Source of the DNA: Macrostomum hystrix
Taxonomy: Eukaryota; Platyhelminthes; Macrostomidae
Assembly: GCA_950097015.1 (NCBI GenBank)
Contig: CATNEN010000001.1
Span: 22,559,501-22,623,500, forward strand
DNA length: 64,000 nucleotides
Direction: 5' to 3'
Shown here: piece by piece, positions 40,630-51,380 of the stretch
Position numbering within the stretch: position 1 is the first letter of the stretch
How the letters are laid out: each line of letters opens with the position of its first letter
Program-made: the position numbers and the translations under genes
Notes under the pieces: generated by a model
Database searches by the model: none
Told to the model about the DNA's origin: nothing
Seen by the model: only the letters and a program-made list of their open reading frames with translations

Positions 40630-41786
40630 TGTGATATTTTGACTTAGGTCTCTCTTTACGTTGAGATTCCTAAATGAGGTCGGGTGTCCTACTCTTTGTG
40701 AGAGATTCTCTTTTCGCAACTCGAAAATAACGAAGACAAGACGATTCAAATTCCAAGCTAAACAGCTGATATTTAAGTGTTAATTAGTAAATAAGAGAAA
40801 GCTATGATCACTGATCAATTCCCCTGGCAGCGCTCTTTTCGTCCCCTGCCAGGTACTGTACTTAATTCAATCCAATTCACAATTCGCACTAACAAAATCT
40901 CGATAACCGCAACACAAAACACGAACTCTACTCGATAATACGACACGATAAACAACACAAATAAATCCTAGACAAACAGATAGTCCCTATAACAAACAAG
41001 ACAAATAACGCGAAACCTAACCAAAATCCCTAACATAAAACCGAGGCGACCAGCAAGCACTTCTGCACTATGGCACAACGATAGTTCTATCGTGCCACAC
41101 CTAATGTCTGTTCGACGGCGTCCCACCGATGATTGTCGGCGATATGGAGAGTGCTTCCGTGCTTGCCAATCCCTATCTAACACTCCGTCAGCAGTTGGCC
41201 AGACGTACCGAGCTCAGCGCAAGCTACTTACTGACGTGGGGTTGAGTGTGGGGGTTTTCTTTGACTAACTAGTTGGACCGGTTTACCTGTCCCGGTATCT
41301 ATTTACTAGGATGCGTAACACGAATGAGAACAATATCAAGATCAAGAGCAAGAGCAAGGTCAAACGCGAGACCAGAATCACATGAGAACAATATTTCAGC
41401 GCAATAGTCAGTTTTATAGTCAAGCGCCCGCCCCAGCCCTCATCAAAGCCTGGGTGCCGGCCGCGCCGCTTGTTCTTCTGCCAGGTCGACCCTGCCGGTT
41501 AACGAACCGGCTGCTGATTGGCCCGGCTCGGGGTGTCGCACTTAAGTCGGTTCACTTCAATCGGCTAGCCGTCCTCCCATTGGTTGGGCCCACCAGACCA
41601 GGGCTAGTCTGATGCCTTGGCTGTAGAGCAGGGGTGACCGGCCGGTCGCGTGTTAGGCCTGGCTGGGGTGCGCATGTACAAACAACTAACCTATCAGATA
41701 CATTAAAATAATTCATAATATTGACGTGCGCGAATAAGTTACTACAAGTAGAAATATACGCATTATAAAAACATGCCGACACTACA
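40630..41786 (-). repeat. 3' LTR of element 2
   Basis: In element orientation starts TGTAGTGTCGGC and ends AATATCACA; identical in length to 48868-50024. Confidence 0.95.
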
Positions 41787-42418
41787 CTCCCCCCTCCTAA
41801 AAGAAGTGGAGTGCGAACAAAACAGAAAATAAGGGACACAAGACTCGATGCCAAAATAAAACTGGAAACCGAGATTTAAACAGAAAACGAAAATTTTCAA
41901 CTCCTCTGGGGGACACCTCCTCCCCCCCTCCTAAAAGAATAGGAGCTGGTTTAACGCGAAAAAGAAAATTTTACGCTATCTATAATCGTATTAAAGAAAC
42001 AATACAGAAAGCAAAGGTTGTCCAAAGCACAATGTTTTGACTAACGCTTGTATTCCTTCGTCGCCGAAAAGGTACAATTTCAAAAAAATTTAGATTAATA
42101 ATAACAGAACTAAAGCATATTAAGGTTTGCTTAAAGAATTCCATTAGATTTAAATTCAAAATACAAAATTCTGCAACTTGTCATCAAAATTTTACGATTA
42201 ACTACAAAAGGAACAATAGAATGATCAGTTTAACAGCAAATTTAACAATTCGACTTCAAAATTCAACACTTGATTACAAAATTTCAATCAATATTCATGC
42301 CTTTTTCAGCGCAAATTTTCTGACATTATAATTTAATTTGCAAGAAATATACTACTCTTAAAAGTATATCACACACTTCCGCAAGGAAGATCTGTACGAT
42401 TCACGGACTCAACAATTT
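41787..42418 (-). other. 3' untranslated region of element 2 with two polypurine tracts
   Basis: The tract next to the LTR (41787-41805) reads on the minus strand as TTCTTTTAGGAGGGGGGAG. A second copy of its core lies at 41923-41939, sharing 17 bases. The rest is AT-rich without ORFs. Confidence 0.7.
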
Positions 42419-45400
42419 TCACAAATCCAATCTACTGGGCGGTCGGATACACGCTCTGTTTCTCAATCTCGGAGCCCAACGCTCCTGAACTGGTAATTCC
42501 TCTCTTTGTCCTCGGGGCCGGCGTCCTCGGCCTTCTCGGTTCACTACGGCTGGCGGCACTGCGCCACCGCGCGCCGTTGGCACAACTAGCGTGGCTCGCG
42601 GAATCTCTGTCCGCACTGGAATTACTGGCACCCTTGGCACTGACGGCATTGCCTGCCTGTTCGGCACCGGTATCTGTGACGGTGCTTGCCGTGGCGCTAC
42701 TTGGTGTGGTGGCCAATCGATTTCAATATCCGGGTATTCTTCCTCCGGTTCCACCTCTGGCGCTCCGGCGCCGACTATCCCACGCCATGCGCATAATTTT
42801 TCTTCCGACAGATAACACGGTTTGACGCGATCTACACTGACTATTTCGTGGATCCGATCTGGCTGTTCAATGCCATGAAACTTGGGTCCGGGTTCGATTC
42901 TTAAACACTTGCCACTACCGGTGACCTCAAGTACGCGGTATGGTCCGACCCACTTCCGGTTCGTATTAAACTGTTTGTGGCCATTCGAAAGCCAAACTAA
43001 ATCATTCGGTTTATAAAAATTTTGAAATACTTTTGCGTCGTAGTTGGTTTTCATTCGAGTTATTGCTACTGATTGTCGTTGCCTAGCAACGCGAAAGGTC
43101 TCCATGCACTTCCGGTACAATTCATGCACGTGCCGATCCGCAGTTTTTTGTTCTGGCGGAGGCAAACCGATTTCTGCGTCTACTGGCAGTCTCATCTTTC
43201 TGGCAAATAGCATTTCAAATGGACTGAACTTGTTCGACTCGTTAATCGCACTGCGCTGTACCATCACGACGTGGGGCAAGACTTCATCCCACGCGAGGTC
43301 TAGTTCGTCACGCGCTAGCTTAATTCCATCCTTCACAACTCTGACCATTCGCTCACACTTCCCATTCGCTTGTGGGTGGTAACTAGTAGTGTGGCGCAAA
43401 TCAATACGGAAATTCTCCGTTAAGCTCTTCACGATATCTGCGGTGAAAGAAGCTCCTCTATCAGAAATGAATGCTTCCGGTGCGCCATATCGGCAAATCC
43501 ACTCCGTGTACAGAGTCCATGCGGTGCTCTCTGCTGTACAATCGCGGAGGGCCTTCACCTCCATCCATCCGGTGAAATGATCGACCATCAGCAGCAGGTA
43601 TTTATTCCCTCGCTGCGTTGTGTCAAAGGGTCCTGCGTAGTCTATGTGGACCTTCTCGCCCATGTAGCTACTAAGCTCGGGCTCCAATGGCGCTCTCAAA
43701 TTCGGGCCGTATTTCTTTCTAGTCTGACATTCCGGACAAGTCTTAATATAGCGTTCTAAATTCGCAGAATAATTTGGCCACCAGAACCGTTGTCTAATCA
43801 GGTCTCTGGTCTTGGAGATTCCTCCGTGGGCCATCTGATTATGATACCGCTCGAACAATTGCTTTTCGAGTTGCTCACTTTCTGGCAGCACGATCTGCTT
43901 AAATTCGCGGCCTTCATGATCTCTATAACATCTGTAGATAATGTTCGAGTCTACAGTCAACTTGTCATAATCACTGTACAAGGACTTATAACTCCGATGC
44001 ATTCCGATCCATTCGATCTTTGGCGGGCACTGCTCTCGCGCTAACAGGCGGGTTTTCAGTTTCAGCAACTCAGGCTGGCCGTCCTGAAGTTCGACCACAC
44101 CTGCCGGAGAACTTATGTCTATGGCCCCGCAATCTATTCCGTCCGGTTTTCTAGCTGTATTGCACGTGGGGCACTCCTCGTGGTACTTTTTCGGGGGTCC
44201 GTCACGTGATGGTCGGCGGCTTAACGCATCTGCATTGCCATGACTCAGACCTTGACGATATTCTATGGTAAAATCGTACTCTTCCATTCGGCTTATCACT
44301 TCGAACTGATCGAACTGTTCGAGGATCATGTTCCATCTTCCCAACATGCCCTTCGCACCGTGGCACTTCCTCAGCCACTGCAGTGCCGCGTGATCTGTTC
44401 TGATCTTAAAATGGCGACCAATCAGATACGGGCGATAGTGCTCGAGAAAATAAATTAGGGCGTACATCTCCTTCATCGTAGTGCAGTAATTCAACTGGTG
44501 CTGATTTAACGGGTGGGACGCATAAGCGATCACCTTCTCTTCCCCGTCCTGCTCTTGCAACAAATTCCCTCCGATCGCGCTGTCGCTGGCGTCTACATCC
44601 AGGACAAAGGGTCCAGCTTCCTTATCGAATCTGGGATAGCTGAGGACAGGCGCGTGGGTCAATTTTTCTTTCAGCAGTTCGAAGGCTTTCTGGCACTCCT
44701 CATTCCAATGATATTTAACATCCTTTCGAGTCAGATTATTCAGCGGTTCGCTGATTCGGGCAAAGTCTTTAATAAATCGGCGATAGTAGCCTGCTAATCC
44801 TAGGAATCCTCTAAGCTCAGAGATGTTCTCTGGCCTAGGCCATCGTTGTACTTTCTCAATCTTGTCTTTACTGGTGTACACACCATGCTGACACACAGTA
44901 TGACCGAGGAATTCAACCTCCTTCCGAAAGAGAAAAGTCTTTTCGGGCTTAATTTTCATTCCTGCTTCCTCTAATCTGGCAAAAATAAGATCTAAATTTC
45001 TCAGCATCTCTTCGAAATTCTTGCCCGTGCAAATGACATCATCTAAATACAACAGGGCGAACTTGTAAGCGTAATCTCCTAAGATTCGCTGCATGATCCT
45101 TTGGAAACAGGCTGGACCGTTGGTTACTCCAAACGGCAGCACCTTCCACTGGAATAATCCATCGTGGGTTCGAAACGCCAATTTCTCTCTGTCACTCTCG
45201 CGCACTTTGACAGACCAGTAAGCTCCTACCATGTCAAGTGTGCTAAAGTACTGGTTGCCGGCGAGGGACTCTAATGATTCTTGAATTAATGGCAATGGGA
45301 AACTGTCCTTCTTAGTCTTGTTATTCAACTGTCTAAAATCACAGCAAAAGCGAAATTCACCGTTCTTCTTCCGAGCGAGGACTATAGGACAACTCCACTC

Positions 45401-47287
45401 GGACTCTGATGGTTCTACAAGATCGTGATCTAGTAATTGGCGGACATGTTCGCTGACAAACTCACGCTGCTCAGGGCTCTGCTTTCGCAGTGGAATTCGA
45501 ACTGGAATCTCGTCGGTCGTCTCAATCTTAAATTCGCCGACGCGGGTCTTTCCAATGTCCCACTGATTCTGCGAAATCATACCTTGATACCTGTGTAGCA
45601 ACTCAATTACTTTCAGTTGCTGATTTGCTGTCAGATCAGTCTCATCCAGTCTAAATTGATCCCTTATCTTAGTTGCTTCGCTCAGCGTGGGGATCCTCTT
45701 CTGATCTTGCCGCTGCTCGGCTGGCTCAGCTTTATCTACAAGAAAAATCTCTAACTCTTCGTTCGCTGGCTCATACTCAGCAATAACCTCATTCTCATGA
45801 ATGGTCTTCTCATGCTCGGTTGGGTTCATGACCCTAACAAAGGTTTCGCCGAATTCATCTAGCGACGTTAGTCCCTTTGCAACTAGAATCGACTGATCCT
45901 CATCCTGACCGCTTTTCCTGGTAACAAAACCGTACTCAGCTGCATCAGGGGTCTCCCTACATTTGACTTTAATAAATTTCTCACTCAGTGCCGGAATCTT
46001 TGCCATGCTGGTTACTTGCAGTAGCACGCAACGTGCACTTTCATCTGCAGTGGTTAGTCTAATCCGAATGTTATTAAATTCTAGCGTCTTCTCAGCTATA
46101 TCGAGCTTAATTCGGTGACGGGTCAACAAATCGAGACCAATAATCGAAGTGGTTAGCAGGTCTTCTGCGACAAAGAACGGGTGGATCACCTCGCTCTGTC
46201 CGATTCTAACTCTTAAGGACACCTGGCCCAACAGTCTGGTAGACTGGCTGTTGGCCGATTTCATGTTAATAGCGCACGGTTTTAATGCGGCTTTACAGGA
46301 GAAGAGCCGGTCAAATAGACTCTTGTCAATCACGCAGTGCGACGCTCCCGTATCAATCAAAATTTCTTCACTAACGCCGTTCAACTGACTGTGCAGAAAT
46401 AAACCTGAGTTTATGGCCTGATTGGAAATAATCGGTTGGACAAATCCGGCTGCCTGCTTTTTTGCAAGCTTCTCTCCGGCTGCGGCTTCAACCTGCACGG
46501 AGTTTTCGAGCCTATTCATTTCCTTTCTAAATTCTCTTATTTCTTTCTTCAGTTCCTCAACTTCCTTAGACTTCAGCCTCTCCTCTGGCTTCCTCACAGT
46601 CTGTTGCTGTGGAGCTCTACTAGTTACAGGCTCTCGCTGCTTTGCAGCTGCTTTTGCAGTCTTCACAGGTGCTTTCATTTGCACTTCTTGGCGCAATTGC
46701 CGAATCTCTTCTCGCAGCTCTGACAGTTCATTTGCTGCCGCTGCATCTACGGACTTTCGCTGCTCAGTCTCACTGACTCTTAATTCAATGCCGTTTAATT
46801 TTCGGCGGTTGGCGTCAAAGGCCTGGCTCTGAGCTCTGCGCTCTGCCTTCTCTGTTTCGATTCCTGCGCAATCGGCGCAACTACAATAGGATTCTACTGA
46901 CTCCGATATTGAATTAATAGACTGTTCGCTGTGTCCGCAGCATTCTACCTCTAAGGCGCGCTGCTTGTTACTATGAGTAGTATCACTAGCCCTAATAAAA
47001 GAAAAACTAGCTCGCTTCCTCAAATACAATAATAAATCGTAATTAGTTACTCCGCACGTGTCCCGCAAATGAAAGAAAATCTCCTTGCCTCTCCTATCTC
47101 TGAGGAATCCGTAGCCTCTGTTATAATTGTACCACACTAATTTTCCGAACTCTACGTTATTAAGCTTAATCTGCCGTGCGTCATTAATCACATCTCTCTG
47201 CTCAACCGGCCTTCGGTTATTGCCGGGGGTAAATAAATTTAGTGGCGGGGAACGGTCAACCCCCCTCTGCTGCCGTTCCGCTTGCAG
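42419..47287 (-). CDS. pol: Pol polyprotein of element 2, with N-terminal cold-shock-like domain
   Basis: Read in the -1 frame after TTTAAAC. Numbering from the GTG at 47191: residues 14 to about 90 look like a cold-shock domain, with GKLVWYNYNRGYGFL (RNP1-like) and KEIFFHL (RNP2-like). A Cys-rich patch (CSCADC) and a coiled coil (about 130-250) follow. Aspartic protease DTGAS has its Asp at 280; reverse transcriptase YLDD is at 715-718; the RNase H Asp is at 867 (FVLDVDASDS); integrase has an HHCC region and DDE at Asp 1184, Asp 1244, Glu 1280 (35 residues between the last two); the GPY/F motif WVGPYRVLEV is near 1416. The tail is Pro/Arg-rich. No internal stop seen. Ty3/gypsy class by order and motifs. 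Confidence 0.92.
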   Translation of the reverse strand: MQAERQQRGVDRSPPLNLFTPGNNRRPVEQRDVINDARQIKLNNVEFGKLVWYNYNRGYGFLRDRRGKEIFFHLRDTCGVTNYDLLLYLRKRASFSFIRASDTTHSNKQRALEVECCGHSEQSINSISESVESYCSCADCAGIETEKAERRAQSQAFDANRRKLNGIELRVSETEQRKSVDAAAANELSELREEIRQLRQEVQMKAPVKTAKAAAKQREPVTSRAPQQQTVRKPEERLKSKEVEELKKEIREFRKEMNRLENSVQVEAAAGEKLAKKQAAGFVQPIISNQAINSGLFLHSQLNGVSEEILIDTGASHCVIDKSLFDRLFSCKAALKPCAINMKSANSQSTRLLGQVSLRVRIGQSEVIHPFFVAEDLLTTSIIGLDLLTRHRIKLDIAEKTLEFNNIRIRLTTADESARCVLLQVTSMAKIPALSEKFIKVKCRETPDAAEYGFVTRKSGQDEDQSILVAKGLTSLDEFGETFVRVMNPTEHEKTIHENEVIAEYEPANEELEIFLVDKAEPAEQRQDQKRIPTLSEATKIRDQFRLDETDLTANQQLKVIELLHRYQGMISQNQWDIGKTRVGEFKIETTDEIPVRIPLRKQSPEQREFVSEHVRQLLDHDLVEPSESEWSCPIVLARKKNGEFRFCCDFRQLNNKTKKDSFPLPLIQESLESLAGNQYFSTLDMVGAYWSVKVRESDREKLAFRTHDGLFQWKVLPFGVTNGPACFQRIMQRILGDYAYKFALLYLDDVICTGKNFEEMLRNLDLIFARLEEAGMKIKPEKTFLFRKEVEFLGHTVCQHGVYTSKDKIEKVQRWPRPENISELRGFLGLAGYYRRFIKDFARISEPLNNLTRKDVKYHWNEECQKAFELLKEKLTHAPVLSYPRFDKEAGPFVLDVDASDSAIGGNLLQEQDGEEKVIAYASHPLNQHQLNYCTTMKEMYALIYFLEHYRPYLIGRHFKIRTDHAALQWLRKCHGAKGMLGRWNMILEQFDQFEVISRMEEYDFTIEYRQGLSHGNADALSRRPSRDGPPKKYHEECPTCNTARKPDGIDCGAIDISSPAGVVELQDGQPELLKLKTRLLAREQCPPKIEWIGMHRSYKSLYSDYDKLTVDSNIIYRCYRDHEGREFKQIVLPESEQLEKQLFERYHNQMAHGGISKTRDLIRQRFWWPNYSANLERYIKTCPECQTRKKYGPNLRAPLEPELSSYMGEKVHIDYAGPFDTTQRGNKYLLLMVDHFTGWMEVKALRDCTAESTAWTLYTEWICRYGAPEAFISDRGASFTADIVKSLTENFRIDLRHTTSYHPQANGKCERMVRVVKDGIKLARDELDLAWDEVLPHVVMVQRSAINESNKFSPFEMLFARKMRLPVDAEIGLPPPEQKTADRHVHELYRKCMETFRVARQRQSVAITRMKTNYDAKVFQNFYKPNDLVWLSNGHKQFNTNRKWVGPYRVLEVTGSGKCLRIEPGPKFHGIEQPDRIHEIVSVDRVKPCYLSEEKLCAWRGIVGAGAPEVEPEEEYPDIEIDWPPHQVAPRQAPSQIPVPNRQAMPSVPRVPVIPVRTEIPRATLVVPTARGGAVPPAVVNREGRGRRPRGQREELPVQERWAPRLRNRACIRPPSRLDL

Positions 47288-47293
47288 TTTAAA
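47225..47293 (-). promoter_or_regulatory. -1 programmed ribosomal frameshift signal (TTTAAAC)
   Basis: On the minus strand TTTAAAC (47293 to 47287) is in gag phase as T TTA AAC. After a 7-base spacer, GGAACGG (47279-47273) pairs with CCGTTCC (47255-47249). The loop holds a run of six G (47265-47260) that can pair with CCCCC at 47229-47225, a plausible H-type pseudoknot. The gag stop (47241-47239) lies 45 bases after the heptamer, and pol is in the -1 frame. Confidence 0.85.
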
Positions 47294-48543
47294 GGCTGTA
47301 GTCTCTGGGGACAGTCTCGCGCTACATGACCTGGTTGGTCGCAGATGTAACAGGTTCTGGGTCGTGCAGTAGGCGCATTCGCTCCCGCAGGATTGAAACG
47401 GTCATTGGCTGGTTGGCCTCGCCAACCTGACTGCCTTTCGACACCAGTCTGCTGTCTAGTGGGATTAAACTGCCTAGGTGGAAACATTCTGTTGTAACTG
47501 CTCATCTGCGGATTAAAATACGGTTGTGGCTGCGTCTGAGCCGGCGGTCTCATTGGCCGCTGAGTCTGCATCGATGCGAATTGCGGTCGCTGTTCCTGCC
47601 GGTAAAAGTACGGCGAACTCTCAGTGCGAAATTGCGGTGGTGGATAATAATTCGGTTCCTCTATCTGCTCAAACTGCGAGCTCTGCCTAGCGGCTTTGCC
47701 ACGGAACTGTGCCTGCTTGACGGGTTCAACCTGGGAAACCAAAGTCTCAGGCGGTTCCGCTTTTCTTCTACCCTTAGCCCCTTGGCTTGCCAGCTCATCG
47801 AGGATCTCCTCGTTCTTGGCTGCTGCGAGCAAATCCATGGCGGTATAAGCGTCGCCTCTGGACCGTCTGATAGAAATGACAGCCCGCCTAATTTTGTAAT
47901 TCAAAATTCCGGCTTCAAATCGCTCAGAAATTCTTTCTCTGGCCTGATTTTCAAGGCCTGCCTTCCGAACTAATTCAACAAGAGCGTCATAAAAGTGCTC
48001 AATGCTCTCGCCTTCCTGTTGTTTCCGGTTCATCAACTGAATTTTTGCTTCTTCCTGCTGGGCAACTGGCCTGAATTTCTGCTGCAAACTCTCAACTAAT
48101 CGTGGGTAAGCGAGGTTCGGGTCAAGGCCTAGATTAATATAAATCTTGTAAGCTTCTTCATCCAGCAAAGACAATAATTGGCAGGCTCTGGCATCAGCCT
48201 CAATGGCGTTACCTTGGCAATAGTTAGTAAAAATCTTTAGAAAAACTTCAAAGTCTCCTCCGACAGCATAAGGCTTGGGTTTCGCTACTGAATTATTATT
48301 CCTATAAATAAGTCTAGGGGCAGCTCTCAAATTCTGGATCTGATTCTGCAGATCGGTAATTAAAGCTCTTAGTTGGTTATTGTCAGCTGCTAAGTTCTCT
48401 ACTACTGCGGCTTGAGCATTGACCTGTGGGTCGGCTAAGTTTTGACCTTGGTCTGGCCCGAGAGCAGGGCCTTCATTCTGTTCATTGGCTACGGCCGCAG
48501 GGTCTGGGCCAGCACCTCTAATTTCAACTCCTACACCCGCCAT
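47239..48543 (-). CDS. gag: Gag polyprotein of element 2
   Basis: 434 codons from ATG 48543 (an in-frame TTG two codons upstream is ignored). A coiled region (about 45-75) precedes a capsid-like helical core (FEVFLKIFTNYCQGNAIEA to ERFEAGILNYKIRRAVISIR). A Gln/Pro/Phe-rich linker leads to a zinc knuckle CYICDQPGHVARDC (C-X2-C-X4-H-X4-C). The frameshift heptamer lies 16 codons after the knuckle. The protein should form the particle and bind genomic RNA. It shows no close similarity by eye to the Gag of element 1 apart from the general plan. Confidence 0.92.
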   Translation of the reverse strand: MAGVGVEIRGAGPDPAAVANEQNEGPALGPDQGQNLADPQVNAQAAVVENLAADNNQLRALITDLQNQIQNLRAAPRLIYRNNNSVAKPKPYAVGGDFEVFLKIFTNYCQGNAIEADARACQLLSLLDEEAYKIYINLGLDPNLAYPRLVESLQQKFRPVAQQEEAKIQLMNRKQQEGESIEHFYDALVELVRKAGLENQARERISERFEAGILNYKIRRAVISIRRSRGDAYTAMDLLAAAKNEEILDELASQGAKGRRKAEPPETLVSQVEPVKQAQFRGKAARQSSQFEQIEEPNYYPPPQFRTESSPYFYRQEQRPQFASMQTQRPMRPPAQTQPQPYFNPQMSSYNRMFPPRQFNPTRQQTGVERQSGWRGQPANDRFNPAGANAPTARPRTCYICDQPGHVARDCPQRLQPLNCKRNGSRGGLTVPRH

Positions 48544-48849
48544 GTACAATTTTTATGAGTCACTGATAAGAAAGTCTGCGCGGGCGCTTATCTATAATAA
48601 AATCTAACTAACCGAGGCAATAAAATTTCAATCGACCAATTGTACTAACACTGACCTTTTAAGTTTGTAGCAAAAATAATAATAAGGTGGAATCTTTAAT
48701 TAGATTGCAGAATAACTATATCAATATAAATACCGTGGAGGTATGTACTTCTCCAGGCTATCTCTACAGCAGAACTCTTAAACTTTCTTCTTAACAGGAA
48801 TTCTCCTTTCTCTCAATAGAAATCAATCCTCCTTCAATAGAAATCTCTC

Positions 48850-48867
48850 CTCCCTAGAGGCTCCAAA
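48850..48867 (-). other. Candidate primer-binding site of element 2
   Basis: After the 5' LTR end (CA), the minus strand reads TTTGGAGCCTCTAGGGAG; TGGAGCC two bases after the LTR is a plausible tRNA 3'-end complement. The tRNA is not identified. The 5' untranslated region runs from here to 48544. Confidence 0.5.
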
Positions 48868-50024
48868 TGTGATATTTTGACTTAGGTCTCTCTTTACGTT
48901 GAGATTCCTAAATGAGGTCGGGTGTCCTACTCTTTGTGAGAGATTCTCTTTTCGCAACTCGAAAATAACGAAGACAAGACGATTCAAATTCCAAGCTAAA
49001 CAGCTGATATTTAAGTGTTAATTAGTAAATAAGAGAAAGCTATGATCACTGATCAATTCCCCTGGCAGCGCTCTTTTCGTCCCCTGCCAGGTACTGTACT
49101 TAATTCAATCCAATTCACAATTCGCACTAACAAAATCTCGATAACCGCAACACAAAACACGAACTCTACTCGATAATACGACACGATAAACAACACAAAT
49201 AAATCCTAGACAAACAGATAGTCCCTATAACAAACAAGACAAATAACGCGAAACCTAACCAAAATCCCTAACATAAAACCGAGGCGACCAGCAAGCACTT
49301 CTGCACTATGGCACAACGATAGTTCTATCGTGCCACACCTAATGTCTGTTCGACGGCGTCCCACCGATGATTGTCGGCGATATGGAGAGTGCTTCCGTGC
49401 TTGCCAATCCCTATCTAACACTCCGTCAGCAGTTGGCCAGACGTACCGAGCTCAGCGCAAGCTACTTACTGACGTGGGGTTGAGTGTGGGGGTTTTCTTT
49501 GACTAACTAGTTGGACCGGTTTACCTGTCCCGGTATCTATTTACTAGGATGCGTAACACGAATGAGAACAATATCAAGATCAAGAGCAAGAGCAAGGTCA
49601 AACGCGAGACCAGAATCACATGAGAACAATATTTCAGCGCAATAGTCAGTTTTATAGTCAAGCGCCCGCCCCAGCCCTCATCAAAGCCTGGGTGCCGGCC
49701 GCGCCGCTTGTTCTTCTGCCAGGTCGACCCTGCCGGTTAACGAACCGGCTGCTGATTGGCCCGGCTCGGGGTGTCGCACTTAAGTCGGTTCACTTCAATC
49801 GGCTAGCCGTCCTCCCATTGGTTGGGCCCACCAGACCAGGGCTAGTCTGATGCCTTGGCTGTAGAGCAGGGGTGACCGGCCGGTCGCGTGTTAGGCCTGG
49901 CTGGGGTGCGCATGTACAAACAACTAACCTATCAGATACATTAAAATAATTCATAATATTGACGTGCGCGAATAAGTTACTACAAGTAGAAATATACGCA
50001 TTATAAAAACATGCCGACACTACA
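48868..50024 (-). repeat. 5' LTR of element 2
   Basis: 1157 bp; same sequence as 40630-41786 as far as compared by eye. Confidence 0.95.
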
Positions 50025-50094
50025 AAGTGGCCCACTGGCTCATTGCCGACCCCTAGCTGCTAAATACCAGACCAAATAACTCAAGTATACACTG

Positions 50095-50305
50095 GGGTCA
50101 CTGGCTAGATTTGCAGCCGACAGCACAGCGGAGCTATTGCGCGGCTCATCTGAAGACTGCGTACAGCTGTACAGTCCATGGACTGGGGGGACACCACACC
50201 CACCTTCAATTATCCCAGCGAATGCTGGTACCATTTAACAGCTGGGTGAACTAAAGCAATGCAGAGTAAATTAAGTGTCTTGCTAAAGGACACAAATTGT
50301 CTCAC
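50095..50305 (-). repeat. SINE lacking its tRNA head
   Basis: The body matches 26590-26886 (CAGTCCATGGACTG, GTGTCTTGCTAAAGGACACA on the plus strand) but stops before the A/B box part. Confidence 0.8.
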
Positions 50306-50309
50306 ATGA

Positions 50310-51285
50310 ATACAGCAGACCAAATAACCCTAGCTAGTACCAACAGCTAGCAATAGCTAGTGAATGCTATAATTTTTATGACACTTTAGGGTCTGACATA
50401 CAGAGGTAGTATATATGTTTAGTAAGCTTTTAAGTTAAAAAATACATGCATAGTACCTTTTTAGACAAACTGAACCTGTACACATGTATTATTTAAACCA
50501 ATGGCTCAAAATTAATTTGAGTTACAATTGATAGTAGCTATCAATTGTGGGTTAGGTGTTAAGTATTTCACAAAAGGATCATGATTAGTCAAGCCCTTAC
50601 TATGTGACCAGCAGTTCTCAGATGCACTGATGTAAGGAAAGCAGTTGCTATAGGTAGTACTGCCTTAAGCCAGTCAAAAATGCCACCATTCCAGCTAGTG
50701 TGATAAGTACCTGTTCAATAATGTTGAATATTTTAATAGCTGAAAAACTTATTACTATTAGCCATTTAAATTAGTCTGATAAAAAATGTTCGAGCTACAA
50801 TTAAAACTAGTAACTCACCAGTCAGCTGAATTTATTTAATAGAACACTCTTGCCGAAACCTAGTCTTGTTTCGTCTGTCTTTGAATTTCTTTTATTTGTT
50901 TAATTCCTTCAAGATTCTTTTGATTGCTTCTCATTTGATTCCTCTGAGATTTCAGTGCTGAGTGCTCTTAAAAATCGATAATCATACTAATATCTGTTCA
51001 TACGATCTTGATTAAAATGATACGAATTTGATTGAGACCACTAAATTTCAGATAGAGCGCTCAATTTTGCCTCAATTACTCTGTGCTCAGCTGTGACCAA
51101 GTAAAAGAAAGAGAATTCAATACTTTGTTCTCAGTGTCTATTGCAAGGCAAAATAGCCCCTCCACTTATTCTCTTCTGTAGCTGCTCAAAGCTTGAAAAA
51201 CACGAGTCTGAAGATTATTTACACGCGTTTCTGGCCTTCTCAGAAGATCTTAACTTCAGATATCAGATATCCATTACTTTTGCAT
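50310..51285. other. AT-rich region; no gene recognised
   Basis: Nothing supported until the poly-Q ORF. Confidence 0.5.
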
Positions 51286-51312
51286 ATGGATAATATGGAT
51301 AATATGGATAAT

Positions 51313-51380
<68 letters not shown>

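Larger units (their letters stand above)
40630..50024 (-). mobile_element. Complete Ty3/gypsy-class LTR retrotransposon (element 2)
   Basis: 9395 bp, LTRs 40630-41786 and 48868-50024 (1157 bp each, no difference seen by eye), flanked by the 4-bp duplication AAGT at 40626-40629 and 50025-50028. Reading on the minus strand: LTR, candidate primer site, gag, -1 frameshift signal, pol (cold-shock-like domain, coiled coil, protease, RT, RNase H, integrase), polypurine tract, LTR. Inserted next to SINE-rich DNA. Open frames and matching LTRs suggest a recent insertion. Confidence 0.95.
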
